The translations under genes were made by a program, and so were the position numbers. A model generated the notes under the pieces. It was not told the DNA's origin. It saw only the letters and a program-made list of their open reading frames with translations, and did no database searches. This document shows, piece by piece, positions 37,491 to 45,196 of a stretch of DNA of 64,000 bases; the first letter of the stretch is position 1, and each line of letters opens with the position of its first letter. Origin of the DNA: Gammaproteobacteria bacterium (lineage in GTDB: Bacteria; Pseudomonadota; Gammaproteobacteria; Chromatiales; Chromatiaceae); the NCBI GenBank assembly GCA_020445405.1, contig JAGRGQ010000002.1, forward strand, positions 62,001 to 126,000, written 5' to 3'.

Positions 37491-38069
37491 CTATTCCTGT
37501 TTCTCCGCAACCTCTTCCTCTTCCGGTTCATCCGGCTCTTCGTGCGCAATGCCCTTGTGGCAGTCGATGCAGGTCTTGCCCTCGTCTCTGGCACTGCTGT
37601 GCCGGTTGCGCGCGCTGCGGCTCTGCTCACTCAGGTCCATATTCTCCCAGGCATGGCAGGAGCGGCATTCACGGGAGTCGGTTGCGCGCATTTTATCCCA
37701 AACCCGGTTGGCCATATCCCAGCGGTGCTTTTCGAACTTCTCCTTGGTGTCTATGGTCCCGAGAAATTCGTGCAGGACATCCTTGTACGCAAGAATCTTG
37801 GCCACCATTTTGGGACCGAAGGCTTTGGGTACGTGGCAATCGGCGCAGGTGGCCCGGACACCGGAGGTGTTTTTGTAGTGGATAGTCTGCTGCAACTCCT
37901 CCAGATTGATCTTCATGGAGTGGCAATCGGTGCAGAATTCCATGGTGTTGGTGGCCGAAAGTCCGACATTGAACAGCCCGGCAAAAACTGCGCCGGCACC
38001 AAATATGAGTATTACAATTAAGAAAAGTTTTATCCGAGATTTACCGGTGCGCTTCTGGTCACGAGCCAT
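37491..38069 (-). CDS. NapC/NirT-family membrane-anchored tetraheme cytochrome c
   Basis: 192 aa. One N-terminal membrane helix (residues about 13-35) then four heme sites: CTDCH, CADCH, CRSCH and CIDCH. Spacing and the early MEFCTDCHSM match NapC/NirT/NrfH proteins, which oxidise quinol and feed periplasmic reductases. The C-terminal tail is strongly acidic (EEPDEPEEEEVAEK), which is unusual. No periplasmic reductase (nap, nrf, tor) is adjacent; the ankyrin gene follows. Partner unknown. Confidence 0.92.
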   Translation of the reverse strand: MARDQKRTGKSRIKLFLIVILIFGAGAVFAGLFNVGLSATNTMEFCTDCHSMKINLEELQQTIHYKNTSGVRATCADCHVPKAFGPKMVAKILAYKDVLHEFLGTIDTKEKFEKHRWDMANRVWDKMRATDSRECRSCHAWENMDLSEQSRSARNRHSSARDEGKTCIDCHKGIAHEEPDEPEEEEVAEKQE

Positions 38070-38163
38070 TAATATTCCTCTCCCAAACCCCGTCGTAGTC
38101 TATAAACCCGCCCCACGTTTCAGATTAACGTGCTGTTTGAATTGGTATAAGCAGGTTCGACGG

Positions 38164-38201
38164 CCAAAAAAATGCGGCTTCAGTAAATGAATACAGCCGC
38201 A
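38164..38201 (-). terminator. Intrinsic terminator, leftward
   Basis: On the leftward strand TGCGGCT pairs with AGCCGCA (7 bp, 15-nt loop) and is followed by seven T. It lies upstream of the tetraheme cytochrome gene and about 400 bp past the hemerythrin gene, so it ends either a long 3' region or a small RNA. Confidence 0.65.
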
Positions 38202-38326
38202 CTTCTGGACCAAAATCAGAGCATATTTTACTTTCTTCTAGCCTGGATACTAAGTGAAATGCGGTTCCTTTGCAAAGCATTGCATTCATTTTTTTAGCTG
38301 GAACGGGATAGTTGGCCGGCTGCCAT

Positions 38327-38340
38327 CTGATCTGGATCAA
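38327..38340 (-). promoter_or_regulatory. Possible FNR/DNR-like box
   Basis: CTGAT-CTGG-ATCAA differs from TTGAT-N4-ATCAA at one position. No well-placed -10 element follows in either direction at class II distance, so it is weaker than the boxes at 44198, 48933 and 60936. Confidence 0.3.
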
Positions 38341-38399
38341 TTCCTTTGCAATTCAGCTAAATAGTGTTTCGCCGGAAAAGCAAGAGTTTTGATTATTCT

Positions 38400-38430
38400 G
38401 TCATTCCGGCTGAGCCGGGGATCCAGGGAA
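38400..38430. repeat. Dispersed-repeat-like palindromic segment
   Basis: TCATTCCGGCTGAGCCGG followed by GGATCCAG resembles the short palindromic intergenic repeats (ATTCC-GGC...GCCGG-ATCCAG) common in proteobacteria. Only one copy is seen in this window, so the assignment rests on resemblance. Confidence 0.35.
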
Positions 38431-38605
38431 TTCGACCCCCGCTGAACTGCCGCACAGGTTCGTCGGGGTGTGCTTCCCAGGTATTTGGTACCGCCTCCGC
38501 GCCTTTTTCGCCGGCTCGTCAAGGGCATTTTCTGCGTACCTAGGGCGCCATCCGGTCGTCCGGCTCCGGACTAGCTGGATATTGCAGGTTTGGCAACGAG
38601 GTACA

Positions 38606-39058
38606 CTAGCTCAAACCCTTGTCGGCGAAGAACTCCCGATATTCGACGTCGATCTCGTTGATGTGGTGGTAAAGCCACTCCCACAACAGTGTACTCATTT
38701 TTCCTTTGAATTTTGCATTCCGGTTGTTTATCTGGGACTGGATCTTGGTCAAATCGTTCACGAATTTATCGTGCTGCAGCTTGTGTCCTGGATATCCCGG
38801 ATAATCGAATTTGCGCATGAACTCCTCTTCCTCGCGAAAATGTGTCGCGACGAAAAGCGTCACCCTGCTGAACAGTGCATCCACGCGCTTCCAGTCATTT
38901 GCATCGGGTTCTCTGTCTGCAAGCTCTTCCGCCAGTTGGTTAAATTCGACCGCATAGCTGGCCAGCCTCAAATGTTGTTTGTTAAACTCCGAAACCCCGA
39001 CGTTTTTCAAAAGGCAGGGGTATTTGTCCTGTGCGGAAGAACTTTTGAGTCCAAACAT
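38606..39058 (-). CDS. Single-domain bacteriohemerythrin
   Basis: 150 aa, typical length, with an AGGAGAAAA ribosome site. Ligand motifs: NKQHLRL, ATHFREEEEFM, GHKLQHDKF and HHINEIDVEYREFF. The last motif HxxxxD supplies the bridging Asp. N-terminal CLLKNVGVSEFN replaces the usual W-based start. Cytoplasmic O2- or NO-binding protein. It sits beside the respiratory island, consistent with handling NO or low O2, which is inference. Confidence 0.9.
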   Translation of the reverse strand: MFGLKSSSAQDKYPCLLKNVGVSEFNKQHLRLASYAVEFNQLAEELADREPDANDWKRVDALFSRVTLFVATHFREEEEFMRKFDYPGYPGHKLQHDKFVNDLTKIQSQINNRNAKFKGKMSTLLWEWLYHHINEIDVEYREFFADKGLS

Positions 39059-39408
39059 GGATCGTTTTCTCCTGGATATGACACTGCTCCAATTGTACCG
39101 CTTTGAAGGGATCCGAAAAACCGGATATTGGATGGCTGATGCGATGTTTACGGTAATTACGGATGGACAGTGCCATGCCGGCCGGCATTGCAGGGTATGC
39201 GTCCAGGTCAGCGTCGATGCTGCAATGGGGGCGGTAGCCGAATGTGCTCCGAAGAAGCGGTTGCAGCCTTATTCCATTGCCGGATCCGCTGCCTGCCGAT
39301 CGCTGTTCAGAAGTACTGAAAAACATCGCCATGCGAGTAGAATGTTGCTGCAGCAGTAGCTGAAAAATTGCCGGCTTCTCCGAGAATGTGCCGTATCGAC
39401 CACGGTAA
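39059..39408. other. Divergent intergenic region
   Basis: 350 bp between the leftward hemerythrin and the rightward small membrane-protein genes. Frames here lack ribosome sites. No hairpin with T run and no FNR-type box was found. Confidence 0.4.
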
Positions 39409-39738
39409 ATGTTGCGCATGTATAACGGCCTTCCAATTTTACTGGGGATACTCCTCATCACGCTCCTGGCGCCAGCGGCACGTGCCGAGACCGCCGGTTC
39501 GTCGGAACCATTGCCGGATCACGGCTATACGGCTTCGTCACTGAGCCCGATATCAACAGCAACGGATTCAGAAACAGGGGCGGCCGGTGCTGCAGCACAA
39601 GCATCCGGCAAGAGTCCGGGTCACAGCGGGTCCGGCGACGGCCGAACCGGTTTCTGGGTCGTCGGCATGCTTGTTAACCTGGCAGTCCTGGCATGGTTTT
39701 TGGCATGGGCGGTCAAAGAGTGGCGCAGGAAGAGGTGA
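39409..39738 (+). CDS. Small exported or membrane protein, unknown
   Basis: 109 aa. An N-terminal signal sequence (ILLGILLITLLAPAARAE) and a C-terminal membrane helix (FWVVGMLVNLAVLAWFLAWAVKEW) flank a Ser/Thr/Gly/Ala-rich low-complexity linker. The final KEWRRKR should face the cytoplasm. No ribosome site is strong. It is the first of three small rightward genes leading to the oxidase-like clusters, so an accessory role in respiratory complex assembly is possible but unproven. Confidence 0.6.
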   Translation: MLRMYNGLPILLGILLITLLAPAARAETAGSSEPLPDHGYTASSLSPISTATDSETGAAGAAAQASGKSPGHSGSGDGRTGFWVVGMLVNLAVLAWFLAWAVKEWRRKR

Positions 39739-39825
39739 GAACCGGGAACGTTGTTGACGAGGTAATTCAACAGCTGTAGCTTTACTACTGTTTTCCCGGC
39801 ATGCGTTCTTACTTGTTGAGGCAAG

Positions 39826-40263
39826 ATGGATATCACCTCGTATTTGCCCCCGTTACAGGCGGCACTGAACTCCATTTCCGCTTGTTTGATAGTCGCTGCA
39901 TACGGGTTTATTCGCAGAGGTAACAAACGGGCACATAAAGTCTGCATGGTATCAGCACTGCTGGTTTCTACGCTTTTCCTTGCTGCTTACCTTTACTACC
40001 ACAATCAAGTCGGTTATGTGCCGTTTACCGGTCAGGGGCTTATTCGCCCGATCTACTTTACGATTCTGTTTTCACATATATTTTTGGCGGTTGTAATACT
40101 GCCGATGATAGTTTTGACCGTTATCTTTGCACTCAGGGAGAGGATTACGCTGCATCAACGGATGACCCGCTGGACATTACCGCTATGGCTCTATGTTTCC
40201 GTGACCGGTGTGCTCATTTACCTGTTCGGATTCCATCTCTATCCTCCCCAGGCGGCAGCCTGA
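39826..40263 (+). CDS. DUF420-family membrane protein
   Basis: 145 aa with four membrane segments. Matches DUF420: LPPLQAALNSISACLI, the RRGNKRAHKVCMVSALLVS segment with conserved His, FTILFSHIFLAVVILPMI and RITLHQRMTRWTLPLWLYVSVTGV. DUF420 proteins, including CtaM, are linked with heme-copper oxidase assembly or activity. Here it lies next to two heme-copper subunit I genes, matching that link. Confidence 0.85.
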   Translation: MDITSYLPPLQAALNSISACLIVAAYGFIRRGNKRAHKVCMVSALLVSTLFLAAYLYYHNQVGYVPFTGQGLIRPIYFTILFSHIFLAVVILPMIVLTVIFALRERITLHQRMTRWTLPLWLYVSVTGVLIYLFGFHLYPPQAAA

Positions 40264-40320
40264 ATCCGGCGCGCGACTGATTATCGCCAAGGACGCAAGG
40301 CTGCGAGGAACTGACTGATC

Positions 40321-40497
40321 ATGTTGGACATTGCTGCGTATATCGTTGTCGGACTGGTACTTTATTTTGTTTCCGACTGGATACTGAATCAGATAGAGAT
40401 CAAACGGGGAGAGCGATTTCAAAATCGTTCGCTGGTTTTTTTTGCGATTATCATGCTGCTCGCACTGGTTTTATTCGAGTTGCTCAAGCGTTTATAG
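40321..40497 (+). CDS. 58-aa two-helix membrane miniprotein
   Basis: MLDIAAYIVVGLVLYFVSDW starts it; a basic loop (EIKRGERFQNR) then a second hydrophobic helix (SLVFFAIIMLLALVLFELL) and KRL end it. GAGGAA lies 10 bp upstream. It follows the DUF420 gene by 57 bp on the same strand. The two helices with a basic loop fit a small inner-membrane accessory protein. No family is recognised. It converges on the heme-copper subunit I gene at 40606. Confidence 0.65.
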   Translation: MLDIAAYIVVGLVLYFVSDWILNQIEIKRGERFQNRSLVFFAIIMLLALVLFELLKRL

Positions 40498-40605
40498 GCA
40501 GGTCGATGCTTTCGGCACGCGTGCAGCGCCGGTCCGTTGCATCTGCCGGCAGGCGCGGCGGTGCGGTTGAAATATTCCCTGGGTTGTGCTGCCCGACCGT
40601 TTCGG

Positions 40606-41997
40606 TCAATTCCGTTTCGCCGGCCACATGGCTTTGAAGACAACGACGAGAAAAATCACACCGCCTGTAATGGCTATCAGTCCTCCCAGTCCCATCAATC
40701 CCATGCTGACTATTTTTTCGATGCTTTCCAATCCCTGGGCGCTTCCCGCGGTTTTCCGCTGTACGCCGTACCCGCCAGACCAGGCCAGGCCGAATACATG
40801 CATCATCTGGCCGATTCCATAAACAGCCGGCTGATAACGCGCCAGTCTGCCGGATGGCTTACGAAATCCGATGCGCGGCAGTATGTGGTAAATGACGCCC
40901 ATGAATGCCAGGGTGACTGCAACGATCGATCCATGATAGTGAGCCGGTATCGTGACGTTGCTGCCGCGTATCATGAAACCGATGACACCGCCGACGCCAA
41001 ACAGCAGAATCGAAAAAAGTAACGCTGAACGTTGCGCACGGAGATGATCGTCGGAAACCGGTCGGGATCCGAAAAATGCCGGGGCCAACGCCAGTGCCAG
41101 CGGTAGTGCGGCGATGCCACCGCCATACTGCATCAGCCAGGTGAGCCAGAGTATATGCTGACCTGAAACGACTGTGAACGCAGCGTAGACGTAGATCGTC
41201 ATCAGTGCGGGTATTGCACCCAAAGCAAACAGCAGCAGCGCGATTCTCGGGTGAAGTCTGACGCGCAGTCCGGATACGGTGGCCAGCCACAACCAGCCAA
41301 CCAGCATCAACTGGACATGCGTGAACTGTATCGTGTGACCGCCGCCCCAGAACAGCAATTCGTAGTAGTGCTGTCCCTGGATATTCTCCGGAATGCCCAG
41401 GTAAGAGGCCACCAGGGCAGCGACTGAGACCAATGCGATTACCAGTCCAATCAGCAGTCCGAAGCGAAGTGCTCCAGCGCCACTGATGCGCGTTCCCATC
41501 GGTCTGGAATAAAACAGCCCTCGGAGTACCAACAGCGTGAAGCCGAGGCCGAATATGCCCAGTCCGGTAAAAAAAATCGGATCCTGCAGTACTGGTACAT
41601 AATTGTTCATTAACGGGCCGCCTGCGCCCAGAAAGGGCGACAGGCTGATAATCACGGTGCCCAAAGCCGCGAGCCCAAACGCCGCCCAGCCGCATTGGGA
41701 ACAGTTTTCCCTGCTGTTCAGCGTCCAGAGAATTCCGGCGCAGGAGAGAAACCAGACCAGCACCGTGAGGTCCACGTGAACCACCAGGGCAGTGTGGAAA
41801 AAATCTATCCAGGGAAATATCTCCTGTATCCCGGGAGTTCGCGACATGACGATCAATACGGTAAACACGCCGCCCACAACCAGCGATCCAAGCGCCAGCG
41901 ACAACCAACCGAGCGCGAGTCGTCGTGATGCTGTTTCCGGAGGATCAAGGTCAAATCCGTCGATTAGCTGATTGTGTATTGAATGGTCAGTGTTCAT
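40606..41997 (-). CDS. Heme-copper oxidase subunit I homologue without active-site Tyr (cluster A)
   Basis: 463 aa, about 12 membrane helices. The likely low-spin heme His are H74 (HVDLTVLVW, NorB-like in look) and H355; H353 (PAHYHG) should bind the high-spin heme. The distal-metal site starts with H221 in GGGHTIQF; the residue four on, where oxygen reductases have the cross-linked Tyr, is Phe225. The usual HH pair reads SGQHILW (Gln280, His281). This is not a normal O2 reductase site. It is the last gene of a leftward operon with a 167-aa unknown and a cytochrome b / Fe-S / MvhD fusion, and lacks a CuA subunit. NO reduction with quinol- or ferredoxin-derived electrons is my inference; a divergent cbb3/NOR relative is the safe statement. 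Confidence 0.8.
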   Translation of the reverse strand: MNTDHSIHNQLIDGFDLDPPETASRRLALGWLSLALGSLVVGGVFTVLIVMSRTPGIQEIFPWIDFFHTALVVHVDLTVLVWFLSCAGILWTLNSRENCSQCGWAAFGLAALGTVIISLSPFLGAGGPLMNNYVPVLQDPIFFTGLGIFGLGFTLLVLRGLFYSRPMGTRISGAGALRFGLLIGLVIALVSVAALVASYLGIPENIQGQHYYELLFWGGGHTIQFTHVQLMLVGWLWLATVSGLRVRLHPRIALLLFALGAIPALMTIYVYAAFTVVSGQHILWLTWLMQYGGGIAALPLALALAPAFFGSRPVSDDHLRAQRSALLFSILLFGVGGVIGFMIRGSNVTIPAHYHGSIVAVTLAFMGVIYHILPRIGFRKPSGRLARYQPAVYGIGQMMHVFGLAWSGGYGVQRKTAGSAQGLESIEKIVSMGLMGLGGLIAITGGVIFLVVVFKAMWPAKRN

Positions 41998-42058
41998 GGT
42001 GGTTACAAATATTCTTGGAGATGGTTCAGCGCCCGAGATTTGCAGTGGCGGCGGAACC

Positions 42059-42562
42059 CTATCTGATCACGAATTGGTTCTGGCCGCTGTTGAACTGAAT
42101 AACAAGCAGCTGTGCGGATTCGAGCGACACCGATTTCCGGTAATGATGTGTTGCCCCCTTGACGCGGATATTGTCGTTCATGCGAATTTCAATCTCGTGA
42201 TCACCGGTAGGAACCTTAACGCTTTTGTATATATCCACTCCCTGGTCCTTGTACAGGCCGGGCGGATCAACAACATCGTCGATGACAGGATTCTTATCCA
42301 TTAAAACTTCAATTTTAACAGGTGATCTTTCACGTGGACAATCTTCCAGTACACGCATATTCGGTGGCAATTTGGCCAGCTCTTCCTGGCTTTTCCTGTG
42401 GCATTCCTGTACCGGCTTGCCGGCATGGGAGAGAGCCAGAGTGATCATAGACTCTTCCGGCGTCAGGCGTACGTATTGCGGGCTGAAGGAGAAGTACCAG
42501 ACCAGGCCCATGAACAAGGTATAGTTCACAAGCTGCAGAATCAACCGCTTCGCGCTAGGCAT
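42059..42562 (-). CDS. Membrane-anchored protein of unknown function in cluster A
   Basis: 167 aa. One N-terminal membrane helix (LQLVNYTLFMGLVWYFSF), then an extracytoplasmic part with two Cys (QECHRK and EDCPRE) that could form a disulfide and a beta-rich end (TGDHEIEIRMNDN, SAQLLVIQFNSGQNQFVIR). It overlaps the cytochrome b fusion gene by 8 bp and precedes the heme-copper subunit by 61 bp, so it is almost surely a subunit or assembly factor of that complex. It has no heme site and is not a recognisable CuA or NorC subunit. Confidence 0.75.
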   Translation of the reverse strand: MPSAKRLILQLVNYTLFMGLVWYFSFSPQYVRLTPEESMITLALSHAGKPVQECHRKSQEELAKLPPNMRVLEDCPRERSPVKIEVLMDKNPVIDDVVDPPGLYKDQGVDIYKSVKVPTGDHEIEIRMNDNIRVKGATHHYRKSVSLESAQLLVIQFNSGQNQFVIR

Positions 42563-44111
42563 TGCCGTCCTCCCCGGAAGCGGAATTCACTGGCGCATTT
42601 TGCAGAGCGGCAATCCGGATGGAAAACCCGGCGAGTTCATTTTTTATCTGCCTGCCATCTGTTACCGCAGCCCGGAAAACGTGGATGCGTGAGCGGTCGA
42701 CCCGTTCCCTGAGCATCGGCTTTCGACCCTCGTTAAACCGTTTATCCATCCAGACATTGCCGTACCGATAGTAACAGTCCCCGTTTCTGCAACCGGTGAT
42801 AAACACGCCGTCCGCTCCATTTTTCAGCGCGTACTCCACCAGCGTGGGCGGTACCATACCGGTGCATAGAAAACTCATTGCCGCTATGTTGCGGCTTTTC
42901 AATTCAGCCGCATCGAATGCATGATCACATCCGAAAACGATCAGTCGGGTTTCACCCGTCAACGCGTCCAGGGCGGCCTTAGTTCGACTTCGCACCTCAT
43001 CGATCGGAAACTGCGGCATGTCGATACCGGTTTCGAGTACTTTCCCGCTGGAACGAAAAGGATTGGATGAGTGGCAGGAGCCAACGCAGATACCGCAGGC
43101 GGCACAGAGCTTCTCGTTCACCGCCACTTCATATTCCCAACGGGCACCATCGGTTCGGGTCTGCACGCTGATCGCGTCGAACGGACAGTCGACGGCACAT
43201 TGTCCGCAGCCATTGCATTCGTCGAGATGGACTTCGGCTGCCGTACCGGTCTTTTTCGGAGGTAACCAGGGCATGATCATAAGCAGACCCGTGATTCCCG
43301 TGGTTATTATCCAGGTCTGTCCGGCGGTTAAATAGTCGAGAGCGGGATATATGTTCAGGTAGAACCAATCAAGATTAAGTACCGCAGGTACTTTATGCAG
43401 GTCGGCCGGCGCATGACTGACGGCAGGCCAGATAAAAGAGAGGGCGAGCAGGGCGATAAAGCTTCCGATTGCAAGCCCTCTGGGGGCACTGATTTCAACA
43501 TGCGAAAGTCGCTTGACATGGATCCAGAGCGCGAATATCAGCAGCACCGGCTGCCCCAGCAGGTGCAGAAAAGCCATCAAAGTGAAGAAACGGTCGGTAA
43601 GTTGCCCCTCCAGAAAGTTGCTGGCCATTGATCCCGCGACAATGGGAAGTGCGTCCATGAGCTGGGATGACAAAACTGCAACGTACAGACCCAGTTCATC
43701 CCAGACCAGCCAGTAGCCGGTAATGCCCAATGTGATGACAAACCAAAGCGTCGGGACCCCGGTGAGCCAGGAGAACCAGCGAAAGCCGCGGTAGCGGTCA
43801 AGCGCGAACTCCCTGAACATGTGCAGTACGATCGTCATGACCGCAGCGTCCGATGCGTAGCGGTGCAGACTGCGCATGACACCACCGAAGTACCACTGAT
43901 CGTGGGTTAAGTACTGGACCGAATTGTAGGCACCGGTGAGACTGGTATCGAAAAACACGAACAGGTAGATGCCGCTGATCAGCACAACCCAGAAAAAGAA
44001 GAAAGTCAGCGTGCCCAGGTGATAGAGCGGATTCCATTCCGCTCCAAAAGAGATGTTGAACCATGCTTCAAGCGCCAGATAGCCTCTCTTTATTGGATTG
44101 ACGGATTTCAA
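42555..44111 (-). CDS. Cytochrome b6 / 2x[4Fe-4S] / MvhD-domain fusion protein (cluster A)
   Basis: 518 aa in three parts. Residues 1-285: a cytochrome b with heme pairs H83/H97 (13 residues between) and H183/H198 (14 between, as in b6). Residues 295-350: two [4Fe-4S] motifs, ECNGCGQCAVDCP and CAACGICVGSC. Residues 385-490: an MvhD/FrhD-like domain with Cys at 395, 416 (LCTGMV), 441 and 446 (GCRNGDC). MvhD domains pass electrons to or from heterodisulfide-reductase-type flavoproteins; cytochrome b exchanges electrons with quinol. The protein could thus link quinone, an Fe-S carrier and the heme-copper subunit encoded downstream. No hdrA gene is near. First gene of cluster A. An FNR-type box lies upstream. 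Confidence 0.88.
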   Translation of the reverse strand: MKSVNPIKRGYLALEAWFNISFGAEWNPLYHLGTLTFFFFWVVLISGIYLFVFFDTSLTGAYNSVQYLTHDQWYFGGVMRSLHRYASDAAVMTIVLHMFREFALDRYRGFRWFSWLTGVPTLWFVITLGITGYWLVWDELGLYVAVLSSQLMDALPIVAGSMASNFLEGQLTDRFFTLMAFLHLLGQPVLLIFALWIHVKRLSHVEISAPRGLAIGSFIALLALSFIWPAVSHAPADLHKVPAVLNLDWFYLNIYPALDYLTAGQTWIITTGITGLLMIMPWLPPKKTGTAAEVHLDECNGCGQCAVDCPFDAISVQTRTDGARWEYEVAVNEKLCAACGICVGSCHSSNPFRSSGKVLETGIDMPQFPIDEVRSRTKAALDALTGETRLIVFGCDHAFDAAELKSRNIAAMSFLCTGMVPPTLVEYALKNGADGVFITGCRNGDCYYRYGNVWMDKRFNEGRKPMLRERVDRSRIHVFRAAVTDGRQIKNELAGFSIRIAALQNAPVNSASGEDGNA

Positions 44112-44168
44112 TCTCTGACAGCCTCTACTTTCGCTATGGGTGTTAAATCACCGGTGAAGGTGAGCAGT

Positions 44169-44211
44169 ATGATATTTTGATCGATTGCCGGTTGGAAATG
44201 ACATTGGTCAA
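44169..44211 (-). promoter_or_regulatory. FNR/DNR-type box and -10 element upstream of cluster A
   Basis: ATGAC-ATTG-GTCAA (44198-44211) is one change from the TTGAC-N4-GTCAA form. Reading leftward, TATCAT (44174-44169) starts 30.5 bp from the box centre, the spacing of class II activation by FNR/ANR/DNR. Predicted start near 44162, about 50 bp before the cytochrome b fusion. Confidence 0.6.
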
Positions 44212-44306
44212 AACCGATATTTAGCTTCACGCCAGAGGGAACGCAGTGATCCGCGATCGCCTGCATTTTTCCGTGGAACGGAATAAAAACGCCGGAATTT
44301 TGGAGA

Positions 44307-45155
44307 TTACCGCTGCATATGCCTGTCTCTATCCAGGCGGCTTCGTTTCAGCAGCTCCAGCAGCACGAAAAGCAGCCCGGAGAGGATAATAAAGGCACCG
44401 ATTGTCAATCCTATAAAAAGAGAATAATCGAATTGATAACCGTCTCTGCTTGGGTCGTAGGCAGTGCAGAAGAAGCGAACCTTGTTGACCAGTTCATCGA
44501 GAAATGTCTGCCCCGGCTTCGGGCGGTCAAGTACCAGGTCCTTTAATGGCTCCACCAGCAGCGGGGTTTCGAAAACCTCTCCGTACACCTGCGTATAGAG
44601 AACGCCTTCGGCGTCGATAACGCTGGCCTGGACGATGTGGTCGAAGCCGTTGGGCGAAGTAAAGAACTGGAAGCCAAGCTGTTTCGTAAGTGCGTTAACT
44701 GTGTCGCTGTCCGCGCTCAATAAATGAAATGCCGCGTTCTCGATCCCCTGTTTCCTGGCGTAGGAGAGCATCGCCTGAGGCGTGTCGTGCTGGGCGTCGA
44801 AACCGAGTATTGCCACGGAAAAGCTGTCGCCTCCCAGCGCCGTGCGCGCTTTTTCGACCACCTTGTGCAGGTTTCTGGTAGTCATGGGGCAGATGTGGTA
44901 GCAACTGGTGTAGACGAGGCTCAGTACCAGCGGTTTGCCTCTGAAATCCGAAAATTTCACTGATCGGCCGTGCTGATCAGTCAGGATATAGTCGCCGAGG
45001 GCACGGCCTATTGCGGACTGGCTCGATTGTAAAGCCGTTTTATACTGAAAGTTTTTTACCGAACCCGCTCCACCCGTCTCACTTTCATCACCGGAGACGA
45101 ATTGGGGGAGGGCGGCAGACAGTGCCAACAAGAGAAGCGCTACAAGATGGCGCAT
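44307..45155 (-). CDS. SCO1/SenC-family protein with C-terminal membrane helix
   Basis: 282 aa from the ATG at 45155; the reading frame is open much further up, but that portion overlaps ctaB in another frame and is noise. A signal peptide (HLVALLLLALSAALPQFVSG) is followed by the thioredoxin-like fold with copper site TSCYHICP and the later His in NGFDHIVQAS. A C-terminal helix (LFIGLTIGAFIILSGLLFVLLELL) is an unusual addition. SCO proteins deliver copper to the CuA centre. It lies 42 bp downstream of ctaB, serving the cluster B oxidase-type complex. Confidence 0.88.
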   Translation of the reverse strand: MRHLVALLLLALSAALPQFVSGDESETGGAGSVKNFQYKTALQSSQSAIGRALGDYILTDQHGRSVKFSDFRGKPLVLSLVYTSCYHICPMTTRNLHKVVEKARTALGGDSFSVAILGFDAQHDTPQAMLSYARKQGIENAAFHLLSADSDTVNALTKQLGFQFFTSPNGFDHIVQASVIDAEGVLYTQVYGEVFETPLLVEPLKDLVLDRPKPGQTFLDELVNKVRFFCTAYDPSRDGYQFDYSLFIGLTIGAFIILSGLLFVLLELLKRSRLDRDRHMQR

Positions 45156-45196
45156 GGGCAAATCAGATTGCTTTAAGGTGCCGCCGGCTATGCGTC

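Larger units (their letters stand above)
38070..38605. other. Gene-free region with terminator, possible FNR-like site and repeat
   Basis: 536 bp between the leftward hemerythrin gene and the leftward tetraheme cytochrome. I see no credible protein gene. It holds a leftward intrinsic terminator (38164-38201), a near-consensus FNR/DNR box (38327-38340) and a dispersed-repeat-like segment (38400-38430). Confidence 0.5.
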
